Origin: Nocardiopsis ganjiahuensis DSM 45031
GTDB lineage: Bacteria; Actinomycetota; Actinomycetes; Streptosporangiales; Streptosporangiaceae
Assembly (NCBI RefSeq): GCF_000341085.1
Contig: NZ_ANBA01000026.1
Location: 1 to 64,000 of the forward strand
DNA: 64,000 nt
Direction: 5' to 3'
Numbering within the stretch: position 1 is the first letter of the stretch; each line of letters opens with the position of its first letter. Both the position numbers and the translations under genes were made by a program. Shown here piece by piece: positions 7,084 through 15,976 of the stretch. Below the pieces are notes generated by a model. The model was not told the origin of the DNA. It ran no database searches and was given only the letters and a program-made list of their open reading frames with translations.

Positions 7084-7541
7084 GTGGGCACCTCCCTCCC
7101 TTCCAGGACGTGTGGCACGTGGCGGAGGGTTCCCGCCGACTGGACGCGCCAATATGTCCAACGTGTCGGCGAGTCAAATGTTCCCTGTCTCGATTGGATA
7201 TCGGAGAGGGTGGCATAGATCACTGTGCCATGAGTGGCGGGATGCGGACCCATGCGGGTAAAGGAACGCGCTTGGCTTCGGAGCTCGGACCGCAGCGCGA
7301 CAGGCGTTCCGGGCGTGGGGGAGGACGCAGGGGAGCGGACGAGTTGACCGATGGCTGCCGCCAACCGCGGACCTCCTTGGGAGAGGGGCCGAAGAAACCG
7401 GATACACAAGTAGACGCCAGGGAGCTTTCGGAAGTTCCCCGCCTTCCGGACAAGATCTCCCCGGGGCCAGGGTCCCACGTGTACGGACCACACCGGTAAA
7501 CGCCGCTTTGTGCCAGGTGAACGGGGTGCCCCGGGGGTCCT
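7084..7541. other. Gene-free stretch upstream of the sigma factor gene
   Basis: About 460 bp between the start of the sigma factor gene and the 3' end of menE, both on the minus strand. It is the likely regulatory region of the sigma factor; apart from the promoter candidate at 7149-7177 I see no gene or repeat in it. Confidence 0.6.
7149..7177 (-). promoter_or_regulatory. Candidate promoter of the sigma factor gene
   Basis: On the minus strand TTGACT (7177-7172), 17-bp spacer, TATTGG (7154-7149), about 66 bp upstream of the ATG. The -35 is close to consensus and the -10 is partial. Confidence 0.45.
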
Positions 7542-8834
7542 TCAGGAGGCGGGCCGGCGGAGCGAGACCAGGTCGGGTTTGCCCGAGGCCAGCATCGGCA
7601 GGGCGGCGCGCAGGTCCAGTTCCCTGGGGGCGGCGTAGGCGGGAAGCCGCTCGCGGACCCAGGCGCGCAACCCCTCCAGTGTCGGAGGCCGCTCCGGGTC
7701 GGCGGGCACCACGACCGCGCTCACCCGCTCGCCCCACTCGGGGTCGGGGCGGCCCACCACGACGGACTCGGCCACGTCCGGGTGCGCGGCCAGGACCGCG
7801 TTGACCTGGCCGGGGACCACCTTGTGGCCACCGGTGTTGACCACCTCGTCCATCCGGCCCAGGACGTGCAGGCGGCCGTCGGGGTCCAGGCGTCCGAGGT
7901 CGTTGGTGTGCAGCCACCGGCGTCCGGCACCGTCGACCGCCAGGCCCGCCTCGTCGGCGCTCGTGGCCAGGGCGTCCTCCGGCGCGCTGCCCGGCGGCAG
8001 GCGGTAGCCGGTGAGCAGGCCCGGGCCGCCGAGCAGGACACGACCCGGAGCACCGCTCTCGGGGGCGGCGATCCTGACCCGGGTCCCGTCCAGGGGAACG
8101 CCGTCGTAGACGCACCCGCCGCAGGTCTCGCTCATGCCGTAGGTGGTCACCACACGCCCGCCCGCCGCACGGGCGGCGTCCAACAGCGAGGGTTCGGCGG
8201 CCGCCCCGCCCAGCAGGACCGTGCCGAACACCGACAGGTCGGCACCGGCGGCCAGCAGGCGGCGCAGCTGGGTGGGGACCAGGGACACGTGCGGGCGCAG
8301 CCGCTGAGCCAGCTCCATGACGGCGTCCACGTCGAAGACCGCGTGCACCGCCTCGGTCCCGGTGACGAGGGCGCGCATCATCACCTGGATGCCGGAGATG
8401 TGCCCGGCGGGCAGGACGCACAGCCAGCTGTCGCCGGGGACCGCGCCGATCCGGGCCACCGAGGCGCGGGCCGAGGCCAGCAGCGCGGTCGCGGACAGCT
8501 CCACGCCCTTGGGTTCGCCGGTCGAACCGGAGGTGGTGACCACCAGCGCCGCGTCGGGCCCCGCCGGGGCGCCTCCGGGCAGGTCGGTGACCCCGTCGGG
8601 GGTGCGCAGCGACGCCGGGCGCATCGCCGCCAGGAGCGTGTCCGCGCGGGCGTCGGGGGTGCCGTCGGGGATGGGCAACAGAGCCGGTCCGGTTCCGTCC
8701 AACGCCCTGGAGAGGAGCCGGTGCAGGGTGTCCGGGGGCAGACCGCGCACCGCCTGGAGGGCGCGTCCGCCCTCGGGGGAGGGGGCCTGCTCCGAAGAGG
8801 GGAGCGGGGACCGGGGTTCGCTTGCTTGTGCCAC
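7542..8834 (-). CDS. menE: o-Succinylbenzoate-CoA ligase MenE
   Basis: MenE activates o-succinylbenzoate to its CoA thioester, using ATP, in menaquinone synthesis. The 430-residue protein shows the ANL adenylating-enzyme pattern: ATP-binding loop VVTTSGSTGEPKGVELS (about residues 98-114), substrate and AMP motif TTYGMSETCGGCVYDG, the hinge LHVLGRMDEVVNTGG, and the C-terminal lysine in LPMLASGKPD. The length is at the short end for the family, as in other actinobacterial MenE. The GTG at 8834 is chosen because the sequence before it is low-complexity and unlike the family. It is divergent from menB. Confidence 0.9.
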   Translation of the reverse strand: MAQASEPRSPLPSSEQAPSPEGGRALQAVRGLPPDTLHRLLSRALDGTGPALLPIPDGTPDARADTLLAAMRPASLRTPDGVTDLPGGAPAGPDAALVVTTSGSTGEPKGVELSATALLASARASVARIGAVPGDSWLCVLPAGHISGIQVMMRALVTGTEAVHAVFDVDAVMELAQRLRPHVSLVPTQLRRLLAAGADLSVFGTVLLGGAAAEPSLLDAARAAGGRVVTTYGMSETCGGCVYDGVPLDGTRVRIAAPESGAPGRVLLGGPGLLTGYRLPPGSAPEDALATSADEAGLAVDGAGRRWLHTNDLGRLDPDGRLHVLGRMDEVVNTGGHKVVPGQVNAVLAAHPDVAESVVVGRPDPEWGERVSAVVVPADPERPPTLEGLRAWVRERLPAYAAPRELDLRAALPMLASGKPDLVSLRRPAS

Positions 8835-9004
8835 GGTGTCCCAGCGTACGCCCGGCCGCGGATCGGGCCGTCCGGCGGGGCCGGGTGCCGGGGGCGTGCC
8901 TGTCCGTCCCGGCTCGCCTGGCAGAATGCGTAGGGTTGACGCCGCGACGGTCACACACCGTCCGCGTCCACACCGTCCCCATCCCCGTGAGGAGAAGCAG
9001 AGCC

Positions 9005-9844
9005 GTGAGCAGCGTGATCGACTGGCAGCGGTCGGGCGAGTATTCCGACATCATCTACGAGACCGCGGAGGGCATCGCCAAGATCACGATCAACCGCCCG
9101 GAGCGGCACAACGCGTTCCGTCCCCAGACGCTCTTCGAGCTCCAGACGGCGTTCAACATCGCCCGGGACGACTCCAGCGTCGGTGTGATCATCTTCACCG
9201 GCGCCGGCGACCAGGCGTTCTGCTCCGGCGGCGACCAGAAGATCCGGGGCGACGACGGCTACATCGGCGACGACGCCGTGGCCCAGCAGGGCATCGGCCG
9301 CCTCAACGTGCTCGACCTCCAGGTGCAGATCCGCCGTCTGCCCAAGCCCGTGATCTGCATGGTCGCCGGCTGGTCCATCGGCGGCGGCAACGTGCTCCAG
9401 GTCTGTTGCGACCTGACCATCGCCGCCGACAACGCCAAGTTCGGGCAGACCGGCCCCCAGGTCGGCTCCTTCGACGGCGGTTACGGCTCCTGGCTGCTGG
9501 CCGAGACCGTGGGCCTGAAGAAGGCCCGCGAGATCTGGTACCTGTGCCGCCAGTACAGCGCCCAGGAGGCGCTGGACATGGGCATGGTCAACACCGTCGT
9601 GCCGCTGGCGGACCTGGAGAAGGAGACCGTCCAGTGGGCCCGCGAGATGCTGGAGAAGTCCCCGCTGGCGCTGCGCATGCTCAAGGGCGCCATCAACGCC
9701 GTGAGCGACGGCGCCGCCGGGATGCAGCAGTTCGCCGGTGACGCCACGATGCTCTACTACATGAGCGAAGAGGCCCAGGAGGGCCGGGACGCCTTCAAGG
9801 AGAAGCGCCGTCCGGACTTCGACAAGTTCCCGCGCCGCCCGTGA
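9005..9844 (+). CDS. menB: 1,4-Dihydroxy-2-naphthoyl-CoA synthase MenB
   Basis: MenB closes the second ring of menaquinone by an intramolecular Claisen condensation of o-succinylbenzoyl-CoA. This 279-residue crotonase-fold protein has NRPERHNAFRP near the N-terminus, the oxyanion-hole and ligand segments CSGGDQKIRGDDGY and AGWSIGGGNVLQVCCDLTIA, and the MenB-specific GSFDGGYGSWLLAE. The C-terminus EGRDAFKEKRRPDFDKFPR is diagnostic. The GTG at 9005 follows GAGGAGAAG. It overlaps menC by four bases (GTGA). Confidence 0.95.
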   Translation: MSSVIDWQRSGEYSDIIYETAEGIAKITINRPERHNAFRPQTLFELQTAFNIARDDSSVGVIIFTGAGDQAFCSGGDQKIRGDDGYIGDDAVAQQGIGRLNVLDLQVQIRRLPKPVICMVAGWSIGGGNVLQVCCDLTIAADNAKFGQTGPQVGSFDGGYGSWLLAETVGLKKAREIWYLCRQYSAQEALDMGMVNTVVPLADLEKETVQWAREMLEKSPLALRMLKGAINAVSDGAAGMQQFAGDATMLYYMSEEAQEGRDAFKEKRRPDFDKFPRRP

Positions 9845-10857
9845 CCGCGGCCTCGGACACCGACCCGGCGGGGACCACCGCCGGGGGGCGGGCCTTCGCG
9901 ATCGGCCTGCGCAACCGCTTCCGGGGCATCACGGTCCGTGAGGGAATGCTGGTGCGCGGCCCGGTCGGCTGGGGCGAGTTCTCGCCCTTCGCCGAGTACG
10001 GGCCGCGCGAAGCCTCCCGCTGGTGGGCCGCCTGTCACGAGGCGGCCCACCGGGGCTGGCCCGAACCGCTGCGCGACCGGGTACCGGTCAACGTCACCGT
10101 GCCCGCCGTGGGCCCCGAACGCGCCGCGGAGATCGTGGCCGCGGGCGGGTGTACCACGGCCAAGGTCAAGGTGGCGGAGAAGGGCCAGGACTGGCGTGAG
10201 GACGTGGCCCGGGTCGAGGCCGTGCGCGCCGCGATCGGCCCCTCCGGCCGGGTGCGGGTGGACGCCAACGGCGCCTGGGACGTGGACACCGCCGTGCGGA
10301 TGACCCGCGAGCTGGACCGCTTCGACCTGGAGTACGTGGAGCAGCCCTCCGCGACCCTGGACGAGCTGGCCGCGGTCCGCCGCCGGGTGGACGTGCCGGT
10401 CGCCGCCGACGAGTCCGTCCGCCGCGCGGAGGACCCGCTGCGGGTGCGCGCCGCCGGCGCCGCGGACATCGTGGTGCTCAAGGTGCAGCCCCTGGGCGGG
10501 GTGCGCGCCGCGCTGCGGGTGGCCGAGGCCTGCGGTCTGCCCGTGGTGGTCTCCAGCGCCGTGGAGACGTCGGTGGGCCTGGCCGCGGGGGTGGCTCTGG
10601 CAGCCGCCCTGCCCGAGCTCCCGTACGCCTGCGGGCTGGCGACCATGCAGATGCTGACCGCCGACGTCACCGCCGTTCCGCTCCTGCCCGAGGACGGTTT
10701 CCTGCCCGTCCGCCCGGCGGTCGTGGACGAGGAGGCGCTGAAGGCGGTCGAGACCGACCCCGCCGACTGGCGTGCCCGAGCCGCGGCCGCCGAGGCCGCG
10801 GGTGCGGACGCGGGGCCCGCGGGTACGGACGCCGCGGGTGAGGGGCCGGCGGGTTAA
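9841..10857 (+). CDS. menC: o-Succinylbenzoate synthase MenC
   Basis: MenC dehydrates SHCHC to o-succinylbenzoate and belongs to the enolase superfamily. In this 338-residue protein I see the catalytic lysine motif TAKVKVAEKG, the metal ligands in RVDANGAW, EYVEQPS and VAADES, and the second lysine in VVLKVQPLGG. The last 30 residues are an Ala/Gly-rich tail of no clear role. The start overlaps the menB stop codon (GTGA), so the two are translationally coupled. Confidence 0.92.
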   Translation: MTAASDTDPAGTTAGGRAFAIGLRNRFRGITVREGMLVRGPVGWGEFSPFAEYGPREASRWWAACHEAAHRGWPEPLRDRVPVNVTVPAVGPERAAEIVAAGGCTTAKVKVAEKGQDWREDVARVEAVRAAIGPSGRVRVDANGAWDVDTAVRMTRELDRFDLEYVEQPSATLDELAAVRRRVDVPVAADESVRRAEDPLRVRAAGAADIVVLKVQPLGGVRAALRVAEACGLPVVVSSAVETSVGLAAGVALAAALPELPYACGLATMQMLTADVTAVPLLPEDGFLPVRPAVVDEEALKAVETDPADWRARAAAAEAAGADAGPAGTDAAGEGPAG

Positions 10858-11092
10858 GTACCGGGGCGGCGGACCGGTGGCCCGAATCCGACCCGACCTG
10901 CGCCGACGGGCCGGATCACGGTGACCGGCGACACACGGTGGCGGGCGGCTGGGACCGGTGGGCAAGAGATCACAGCCGGGATCGGTCGCCCATCGCCGCC
11001 GAACGGGGTTCACTGGAAAAGACCGGGGGTCGTGCGATCGGGTCGGATCGCACAGCGATACTGGTACACACCTTGACGAACGAAAGACTTTG

Positions 11093-12811
11093 ATGAATCC
11101 GTCTACCGCCCTGGCGCGGGTCCTCGTCGACGAACTGGCCCGCTGCGGGCTGGCCGAGGCCGTCGTCGCGCCCGGGTCGCGCTCGACCCCACTGGCGCTG
11201 GCCCTGGTCGCCCACCCCGGCATCCGGGTCCACGTGCGGGTGGACGAGCGTTCCGCCTCCTTCCTCGCCCTGGGACTGGCCCGCGCCTCGCGCCGGCCGG
11301 TGGCGGTGGTGTGCACCTCCGGTACCGCGGCCGCCAACTTCCACCCGGCGGTGATGGAGGCCGACGAGAGCGGTGTCCCGCTGCTGGTGCTCACCGCGGA
11401 CCGGCCACCGGAGCTGCGCGGTACCGGCGCCAACCAGACGGTGGACCAGATCGGCCTGTACGGCGGTGCCGTGCGCATGTTCGCCGAGGTCGGCACCCCC
11501 GACCCCGCACCCGGGATGATCGCGTACTGGCGTTCGCTGTGCTGTCGTGCCTGGGGTTCGGCCGTCGGCGGCCGCCCCGGACCGGTCCACCTCAACGTGG
11601 CCTTCCGCGAGCCGCTCACCCCGGACGAGCCCGCGGACACCCCGACCTGGACGGCTCCCCTGGACGGGCGCCCGGACGGAAGACCGTGGGTCTCACGCCC
11701 CGGGCCCTTCACCGAACCCGCCCCACTCGTCCTGCCGGACGTGGAGCGCGGCGTCATCGTGTGCGGTGACGGCGACTACGACGCCGTCCCCTTCCTGGCC
11801 CTGGCCGAGGTGACCGGCTGGCCCCTGCTGGCCGAGCCCACCTCCAACGCCCGCCGGACCGGCGCGATCTCCACCTACCGCCAGCTGCTGGCCGCACCCG
11901 GTTTCGCCGCCGGGCACACCCCCGAGCTGATCGTGAGCGTGGGACGCCCCAACCTCTCCCGCCAGATCCTGGCCTACCTGCGCAGCGCCGAACGCCACGT
12001 GGTGGTCACCGCCGGAGCGCTCGGCGACCCCGCGGCGAGCCTGGCCAACGCCTTCTCCGATCCCGCGCGCACCGCCACCGACGTGGTCGCGGCGGTCGCC
12101 CCGCCCGCGGGCCTGCCCTGGGACGAGCCGCGCCGCACCGACTGGTCGCACTCCTGGAAACGCGCCGAGGCCGCCGCCCGTGAGGCCCTCGACGGGGTGC
12201 TGGACGCCGACGAGGTGCTCTCCGAACCCCGCCTCGCCCGCGACCTGGTCTCCCACGTGTCCACCGGATCGCTGCTGTTCGCCGGTTCGAGCATGCCCAT
12301 CCGCGACCTCGACGCCACGATGCGCGCGCGCTGCGGTGTGCGCCTGGTCGGCAACCGCGGGGTGAGCGGGATCGACGGCACCGTGTCCACGGCCATCGGT
12401 GCCGCCCTGGCCCACCAGGCCGAGGGCCAGGGCCAGGCCTACGCCCTGCTGGGCGACCTGGCGATGCTGCACGACCAGAACGGCCTGATCATCGGCCCCG
12501 GCGAGCCCCGCCCCGACCTGGCGATCGTCGTGGTCAACAACGACGGCGGGGGGATCTTCTCCGGCCTGGAACAGGCGGGACACCCCGACTTCGAGAGGGT
12601 GTTCGGCACGCCGCACGGCATCTCCATGGAGAGGGTCGCCGCGGTCGCCGACCTGCCCTACACCCGCGTCGAGTGGGCCACCGACCTGCCCAAGGCCCTC
12701 TTGGGAGAAGGCCTGCGCATCGTCGAGGTCTGCACCACCCGTGCGGGCAGCGCGGCCCTGCGCCGGCGCTTGCAGGACGCCGTGGACGCCGCGACGGCCG
12801 GGCTGACCTAG
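11093..12811 (+). CDS. menD: SEPHCHC synthase MenD
   Basis: MenD is the thiamine-diphosphate enzyme that joins 2-oxoglutarate to isochorismate, the first committed step of menaquinone synthesis. The 572-residue protein is of normal length. It has the N-terminal VAPGSRSTPLALAL and the catalytic-glutamate segment VRVDERSASF, the GTGANQTVDQ loop, and the C-terminal ThDP/Mg segment LLGDLAMLHDQNGL followed by VVVNNDGGGIFSGL. The ATG at 11093 is chosen because the conserved family starts there; about 235 bp of non-coding sequence separates it from menC, so it probably has its own promoter. Isochorismate would come from the synthase encoded at 20058-21365. Confidence 0.95.
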   Translation: MNPSTALARVLVDELARCGLAEAVVAPGSRSTPLALALVAHPGIRVHVRVDERSASFLALGLARASRRPVAVVCTSGTAAANFHPAVMEADESGVPLLVLTADRPPELRGTGANQTVDQIGLYGGAVRMFAEVGTPDPAPGMIAYWRSLCCRAWGSAVGGRPGPVHLNVAFREPLTPDEPADTPTWTAPLDGRPDGRPWVSRPGPFTEPAPLVLPDVERGVIVCGDGDYDAVPFLALAEVTGWPLLAEPTSNARRTGAISTYRQLLAAPGFAAGHTPELIVSVGRPNLSRQILAYLRSAERHVVVTAGALGDPAASLANAFSDPARTATDVVAAVAPPAGLPWDEPRRTDWSHSWKRAEAAAREALDGVLDADEVLSEPRLARDLVSHVSTGSLLFAGSSMPIRDLDATMRARCGVRLVGNRGVSGIDGTVSTAIGAALAHQAEGQGQAYALLGDLAMLHDQNGLIIGPGEPRPDLAIVVVNNDGGGIFSGLEQAGHPDFERVFGTPHGISMERVAAVADLPYTRVEWATDLPKALLGEGLRIVEVCTTRAGSAALRRRLQDAVDAATAGLT

Positions 12812-12865
12812 CCGGCACGTACGGGGGCTCGTCCGAGGCGGGGACGAGCCCGGCGGCCCGGTCCG

Positions 12866-12893
12866 CCGCTGGTCCGGTTCACCGGACCAGCGG
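12866..12893. terminator. Terminator-like hairpin between menD and the phosphodiesterase gene
   Basis: CCGCTGGTCCGG, loop TTCA, CCGGACCAGCGG: a perfect 12-bp stem between two convergent genes; it can serve both. Confidence 0.65.
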
Positions 12894-12916
12894 CAGACGA
12901 GCCCGTCGGGCGAAGG

Positions 12917-13903
12917 TCAGGCGGCAGCTGACGCGGAGCCGTCCAGGACCTCCAGCAGCACGTCGACGTAGTCGGTGATGACGCCGTCCACACCCCGGTC
13001 GATCGCCCGCTGCATGTCCTCGGGGGTGTTGACCGTGTAGGTGTGCACCTCCATGCCCGCGTCGTGCACGGCCCGGACGTAGGCCTCGTCGATCTGGTTG
13101 TGGTTCGGGTTGACCTGGTCGGCCCAGGAGTAGTCCTCGAGCTGGTCCACGGGCACGCGCCCCAACAGCCCGTGCGGGACGTGGTCCGGGTAGAGCGCGC
13201 GTGACTTCTCCACGACCTCCCAGTTGAAGTCCTGGATCGCCAGGCGGTCGTAGCCGGGCTTTCCGGGCAGCGACCCCGGCGAGAGGAACCACGGGTTGTC
13301 GTGGAGGACCTCGGCGATGTCCTCCTCGATGCCGGGGTGGTTGCTGGAGGCCTTGATCTCCAGGAGGAAGCCGAGCTTCAGCTTCTTCATGAGGTCCAGC
13401 CCCTCCTGCAGGGTGGGCACCGGCTCCCCCTCGAACTCCTCACCGAACCAGGAGCCGGCGTCGAGCCTGCTGATCTCCTCCATGGTGAAGTCGCCGACGG
13501 CGTAGGAGTCCCGGTCCGGGTAGACCTCCTCGACGTCGGTGGTCCGCGTCAGGTTCGCGTCGTGCATGAAGACGAGCACACCGTCCGCGGTGCGCTGCAC
13601 GTCGGTCTCGACGGTGCTCGCGCCGAGTTCCGCGGCCACCTCGATGGCCGCGAGGGTGTTCTCCGGCGCGTAACCGGACGCTCCGCGGTGGGCGATGTCG
13701 AGGACCTCCGGGCCGTGCGGCGGACCGGCGGTCGCCGACCCCGACTCGTGGGGCGCGGTGTCGGCGCTCGCCGCACCCGCGAAACCGAGAACGGCCATCG
13801 CGGAGCTGGCCGCGAAGACCGCTACGCAGCGCACCGCGGTTCGGTGGAGCGCGTCGCTGCCGGGACGGGGGTATCCAGGAAAGATCTGGGGGAAACCTGA
13901 CAC
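12917..13903 (-). CDS. Exported glycerophosphodiester phosphodiesterase
   Basis: Hydrolyses glycerophosphodiesters to glycerol 3-phosphate and alcohols outside the cell. The 328-residue protein has a signal peptide (about residues 20-47, VRCVAVFAASSAMAVLGFAG then ASA). The GDPD fold follows: LDIAHRGASGYAPENTLAAI (metal and catalytic His), VETDVQRTADGVLVFMHD (metal ligands and second catalytic His), LEIKAS, and the C-terminal VNTPEDMQRAIDRGVDGVIT. The GTG at 13903 is preceded by AGAGGAG, which decides the start. It may help phosphate supply together with the PhoX and PhoD enzymes in this window. Confidence 0.9.
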   Translation of the reverse strand: MSGFPQIFPGYPRPGSDALHRTAVRCVAVFAASSAMAVLGFAGAASADTAPHESGSATAGPPHGPEVLDIAHRGASGYAPENTLAAIEVAAELGASTVETDVQRTADGVLVFMHDANLTRTTDVEEVYPDRDSYAVGDFTMEEISRLDAGSWFGEEFEGEPVPTLQEGLDLMKKLKLGFLLEIKASSNHPGIEEDIAEVLHDNPWFLSPGSLPGKPGYDRLAIQDFNWEVVEKSRALYPDHVPHGLLGRVPVDQLEDYSWADQVNPNHNQIDEAYVRAVHDAGMEVHTYTVNTPEDMQRAIDRGVDGVITDYVDVLLEVLDGSASAAA

Positions 13904-14278
13904 AGTGCTCCTCTGATGAGGGCGGAACCGGATGATCCGATGACTGTCGCCCGGATTCACCTTCGCCGCCTATCCCGATTTCTTTCGTCCGGGCGATCCG
14001 TCAAGCAGTGAACAGCCCGGACGCGATAGGAGATCCCCCGAGTCTTCGCACATCAACACCCGGAGGACACCCCCTCACCGTTCCGCCGTCGATTGACACA
14101 GGCGTGTCCTGTGAACGAACTCCGCCTGGAGGCACGAAGAACGCCTGGTCGCCCCGGCTCTCGGCCGCTCCTGCGCGCGGGGCCTCCACGGGCCGGGCGG
14201 TGACGGTGGCCGGGACCGGCCAGAAGGCCTTCACCCGCGGGAGAAGGCTCCGGCCCCGGGCGGTCCCGTGCGTAGCCC

Positions 14279-14944
14279 TCAGAACTGCCCTGACTCTTCG
14301 CAGGCGACGGTCGACTGCCCCGGGCCGGTCACGGCGTACCGGGCGGCGAAGGTGCGGACGGCCTCGTCGACCACCTGTGCGACGCGTTCGGCGCTCACCT
14401 CCCAGCCCGGTACCAGGAGCGCCGGCCAGAAGACGTAGTTGGAGATCATGCCCAGGAACTGGGTGGCTGCGAGGTCCACGTCCTCGATCCGCACCGTTCC
14501 CGCCTCGTGCTCGGCCAGCAGGTAGCCGCGTACGGACTCGAAGTAGGGCATCTTCCCGTGCGAGAACTGCGCGTTGGCGAGTTCGGGAAATCGCGGCAGT
14601 TCGGCGATGACGATGCGGAACAGGTCGGTCATCCGGGTGCGGCCCAGCAGCTCGGCGTAGCGGCGACCGATGGTGCTGAGCCCGTCGACGATGTCGCCTG
14701 TGGGCGGAGGCTCCTCCTCGTCCCCGGTCGACCAGGACTCGGTGACCATGGCGTCGAACAGGGCAGCCTTGCTCGGAAACTGCTTGAACAAGGTGGCCCG
14801 CGAAACCCCCGAACGCTCTGCGATCCGCGCCAGTGTCGTCCGGTCGTAGCCCAGTTCGAGGAAGAGTGCGGTCGCGGCCGTCAAGATCAGCGCACGCTTC
14901 TCCTGGGCGATGCGCTGGTGATACGTCGTCACGGCTCTGCTCAT
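14279..14944 (-). CDS. TetR-family repressor of the adjacent SDR gene
   Basis: A 221-residue TetR regulator. The helix-turn-helix is at residues 15-62 (LILTAATALFLELGYDRTTL, IAERSGVSRATLFKQFPSKA). The C-terminal part resembles the TetR_C ligand domains of the AcrR-like group. It is divergent from the SDR gene, and two near-identical 20-bp palindromes lie between the start codons. The ATG at 14944 sits six bases after a TATACT -10 hexamer, so the mRNA is probably leaderless. It most likely represses itself and the SDR gene. Confidence 0.87.
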   Translation of the reverse strand: MSRAVTTYHQRIAQEKRALILTAATALFLELGYDRTTLARIAERSGVSRATLFKQFPSKAALFDAMVTESWSTGDEEEPPPTGDIVDGLSTIGRRYAELLGRTRMTDLFRIVIAELPRFPELANAQFSHGKMPYFESVRGYLLAEHEAGTVRIEDVDLAATQFLGMISNYVFWPALLVPGWEVSAERVAQVVDEAVRTFAARYAVTGPGQSTVACEESGQF

Positions 14945-14950
14945 GGGTCG

Positions 14951-14956
14951 AGTATA
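14951..14956 (-). promoter_or_regulatory. -10 element of the tetR gene (leaderless)
   Basis: Minus strand TATACT six bases before the ATG at 14944. Transcription would start at or next to the start codon. No good -35 is seen; the upstream operator occupies that position. Confidence 0.45.
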
Positions 14957-14959
14957 CGA

Positions 14960-14979
14960 GGTGAGTGGCTTGACTCACC
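14960..14979. promoter_or_regulatory. TetR operator 1 (palindrome)
   Basis: GGTGAGT-GGCTTG-ACTCACC, a perfect 7-bp inverted repeat in a 20-bp site. It overlaps the -35 (TTGACT, 14970-14975) of the SDR gene's promoter and lies directly upstream of the tetR -10. Confidence 0.7.
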
Positions 14980-14998
14980 GTTGTTGCCCGCCTAGTGT
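14970..14998 (+). promoter_or_regulatory. Promoter of the SDR gene
   Basis: TTGACT (14970-14975), 17-bp spacer, TAGTGT (14993-14998). The -35 overlaps operator 1 and operator 2 follows the likely transcription start, a layout suited to repression. Confidence 0.55.
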
Positions 14999-15006
14999 CA
15001 GGCAGC

Positions 15007-15026
15007 GGTGAGTCACTCAGCTCACC
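15007..15026. promoter_or_regulatory. TetR operator 2 (palindrome)
   Basis: GGTGAG-TCACTCAG-CTCACC, same size and arms as operator 1, with centres 47 bp apart. It lies in the 5' leader of the SDR gene. Confidence 0.65.
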
Positions 15027-15088
15027 ACTGGTCGGCCGTTCATCACCGATGATCCCGGTCAGTCAGCCACGTACCGAAGGAACATCTG

Positions 15089-15868
15089 ATGCGCCGCTTC
15101 GACGAACAGACCGTGCTCGTGACCGGCGGGGCCGGTGGCCAGGGATCGAGCCACGTACGCGCGTTTCACGCGGAGGGAGCGAACGTGGTGATCGGCGGCA
15201 TCGACGCCGAACGCGGCGCCGCTCTCGCCGGCGAACTCGGGACCCGCGCCCGCTTCACCCACCTCGACGTCACCGACGAGAGCTCGTGGTCCGCCGCTGT
15301 GCTGACCGCCGAGAGCGCCTTCGGCGCCCTGAACGTGCTCGTCAACAACGCGGGCGTCCAGAACCCGCCGGCTCCGATCGAGAAGACGGACCAGGCCACG
15401 TGGTCGCGCATCCTCGACGTCAACCTCACCGGGACCTTCCTCGGCATCAAGGCCGCCGCTCCCGCTCTGCGCCGTGCGGGAGGGGGAACCATCGTCAACA
15501 TCGCCTCGACGATGGGCCTGGGCGGAACGGCGCACTACGCGCCCTACGTCGCCGGCAAGTGGGCCGTGCGAGGTCTCACCCGAACGGCAGCGCTCGAGCT
15601 CGGCCGGGACCGCATCCGCGTGAACACCATCCACCCCGGCGTGATCGCGACCCCCTTCATCCAGGAACCGGCGGCCGGCGCCACCGCGGCCATCGCCGAC
15701 TTCTACTCACCCGAGCCGTTCGCCATCCCCCGACTCGGGGAGCCGACCGACGTCACCCGGCTTCTGCTGTTCCTCACGTCGTCGGACGCGTCGTTCATCA
15801 CGGGCTCGGAGTACGTCATCGACGGTGGGCTCCTCCTCGGGCCCGCCCTTCAGGCCGAGGCCGCATGA
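15089..15868 (+). CDS. Short-chain dehydrogenase/reductase
   Basis: A 259-residue classical SDR. It has the nucleotide-binding glycine motif VLVTGGAGGQGSSH (residues 9-22), the acidic residue after beta-2 (GGIDAERG, suggesting NAD preference), the structural NNAG motif (LVNNAGVQ), catalytic Ser in NIASTMG, and the YxxxK pair in YVAGKWA. The C-terminus VIDGGLLL is typical of the 3-alpha/20-beta-hydroxysteroid-dehydrogenase-like group. The substrate cannot be told. It stands alone and divergent from its probable TetR repressor, the usual layout for a substrate-induced detoxifying or catabolic enzyme. Confidence 0.9.
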   Translation: MRRFDEQTVLVTGGAGGQGSSHVRAFHAEGANVVIGGIDAERGAALAGELGTRARFTHLDVTDESSWSAAVLTAESAFGALNVLVNNAGVQNPPAPIEKTDQATWSRILDVNLTGTFLGIKAAAPALRRAGGGTIVNIASTMGLGGTAHYAPYVAGKWAVRGLTRTAALELGRDRIRVNTIHPGVIATPFIQEPAAGATAAIADFYSPEPFAIPRLGEPTDVTRLLLFLTSSDASFITGSEYVIDGGLLLGPALQAEAA

Positions 15869-15976
15869 GCGGTCCGGACACGATCGGACGGCACGACTCC
15901 GTGCGGATCCGCCTGCACGGGCCGCGCCGGTCACCGCCCCAGCCGAACGTCAGGCCGTGCCCAGGGGGTGAAATGC

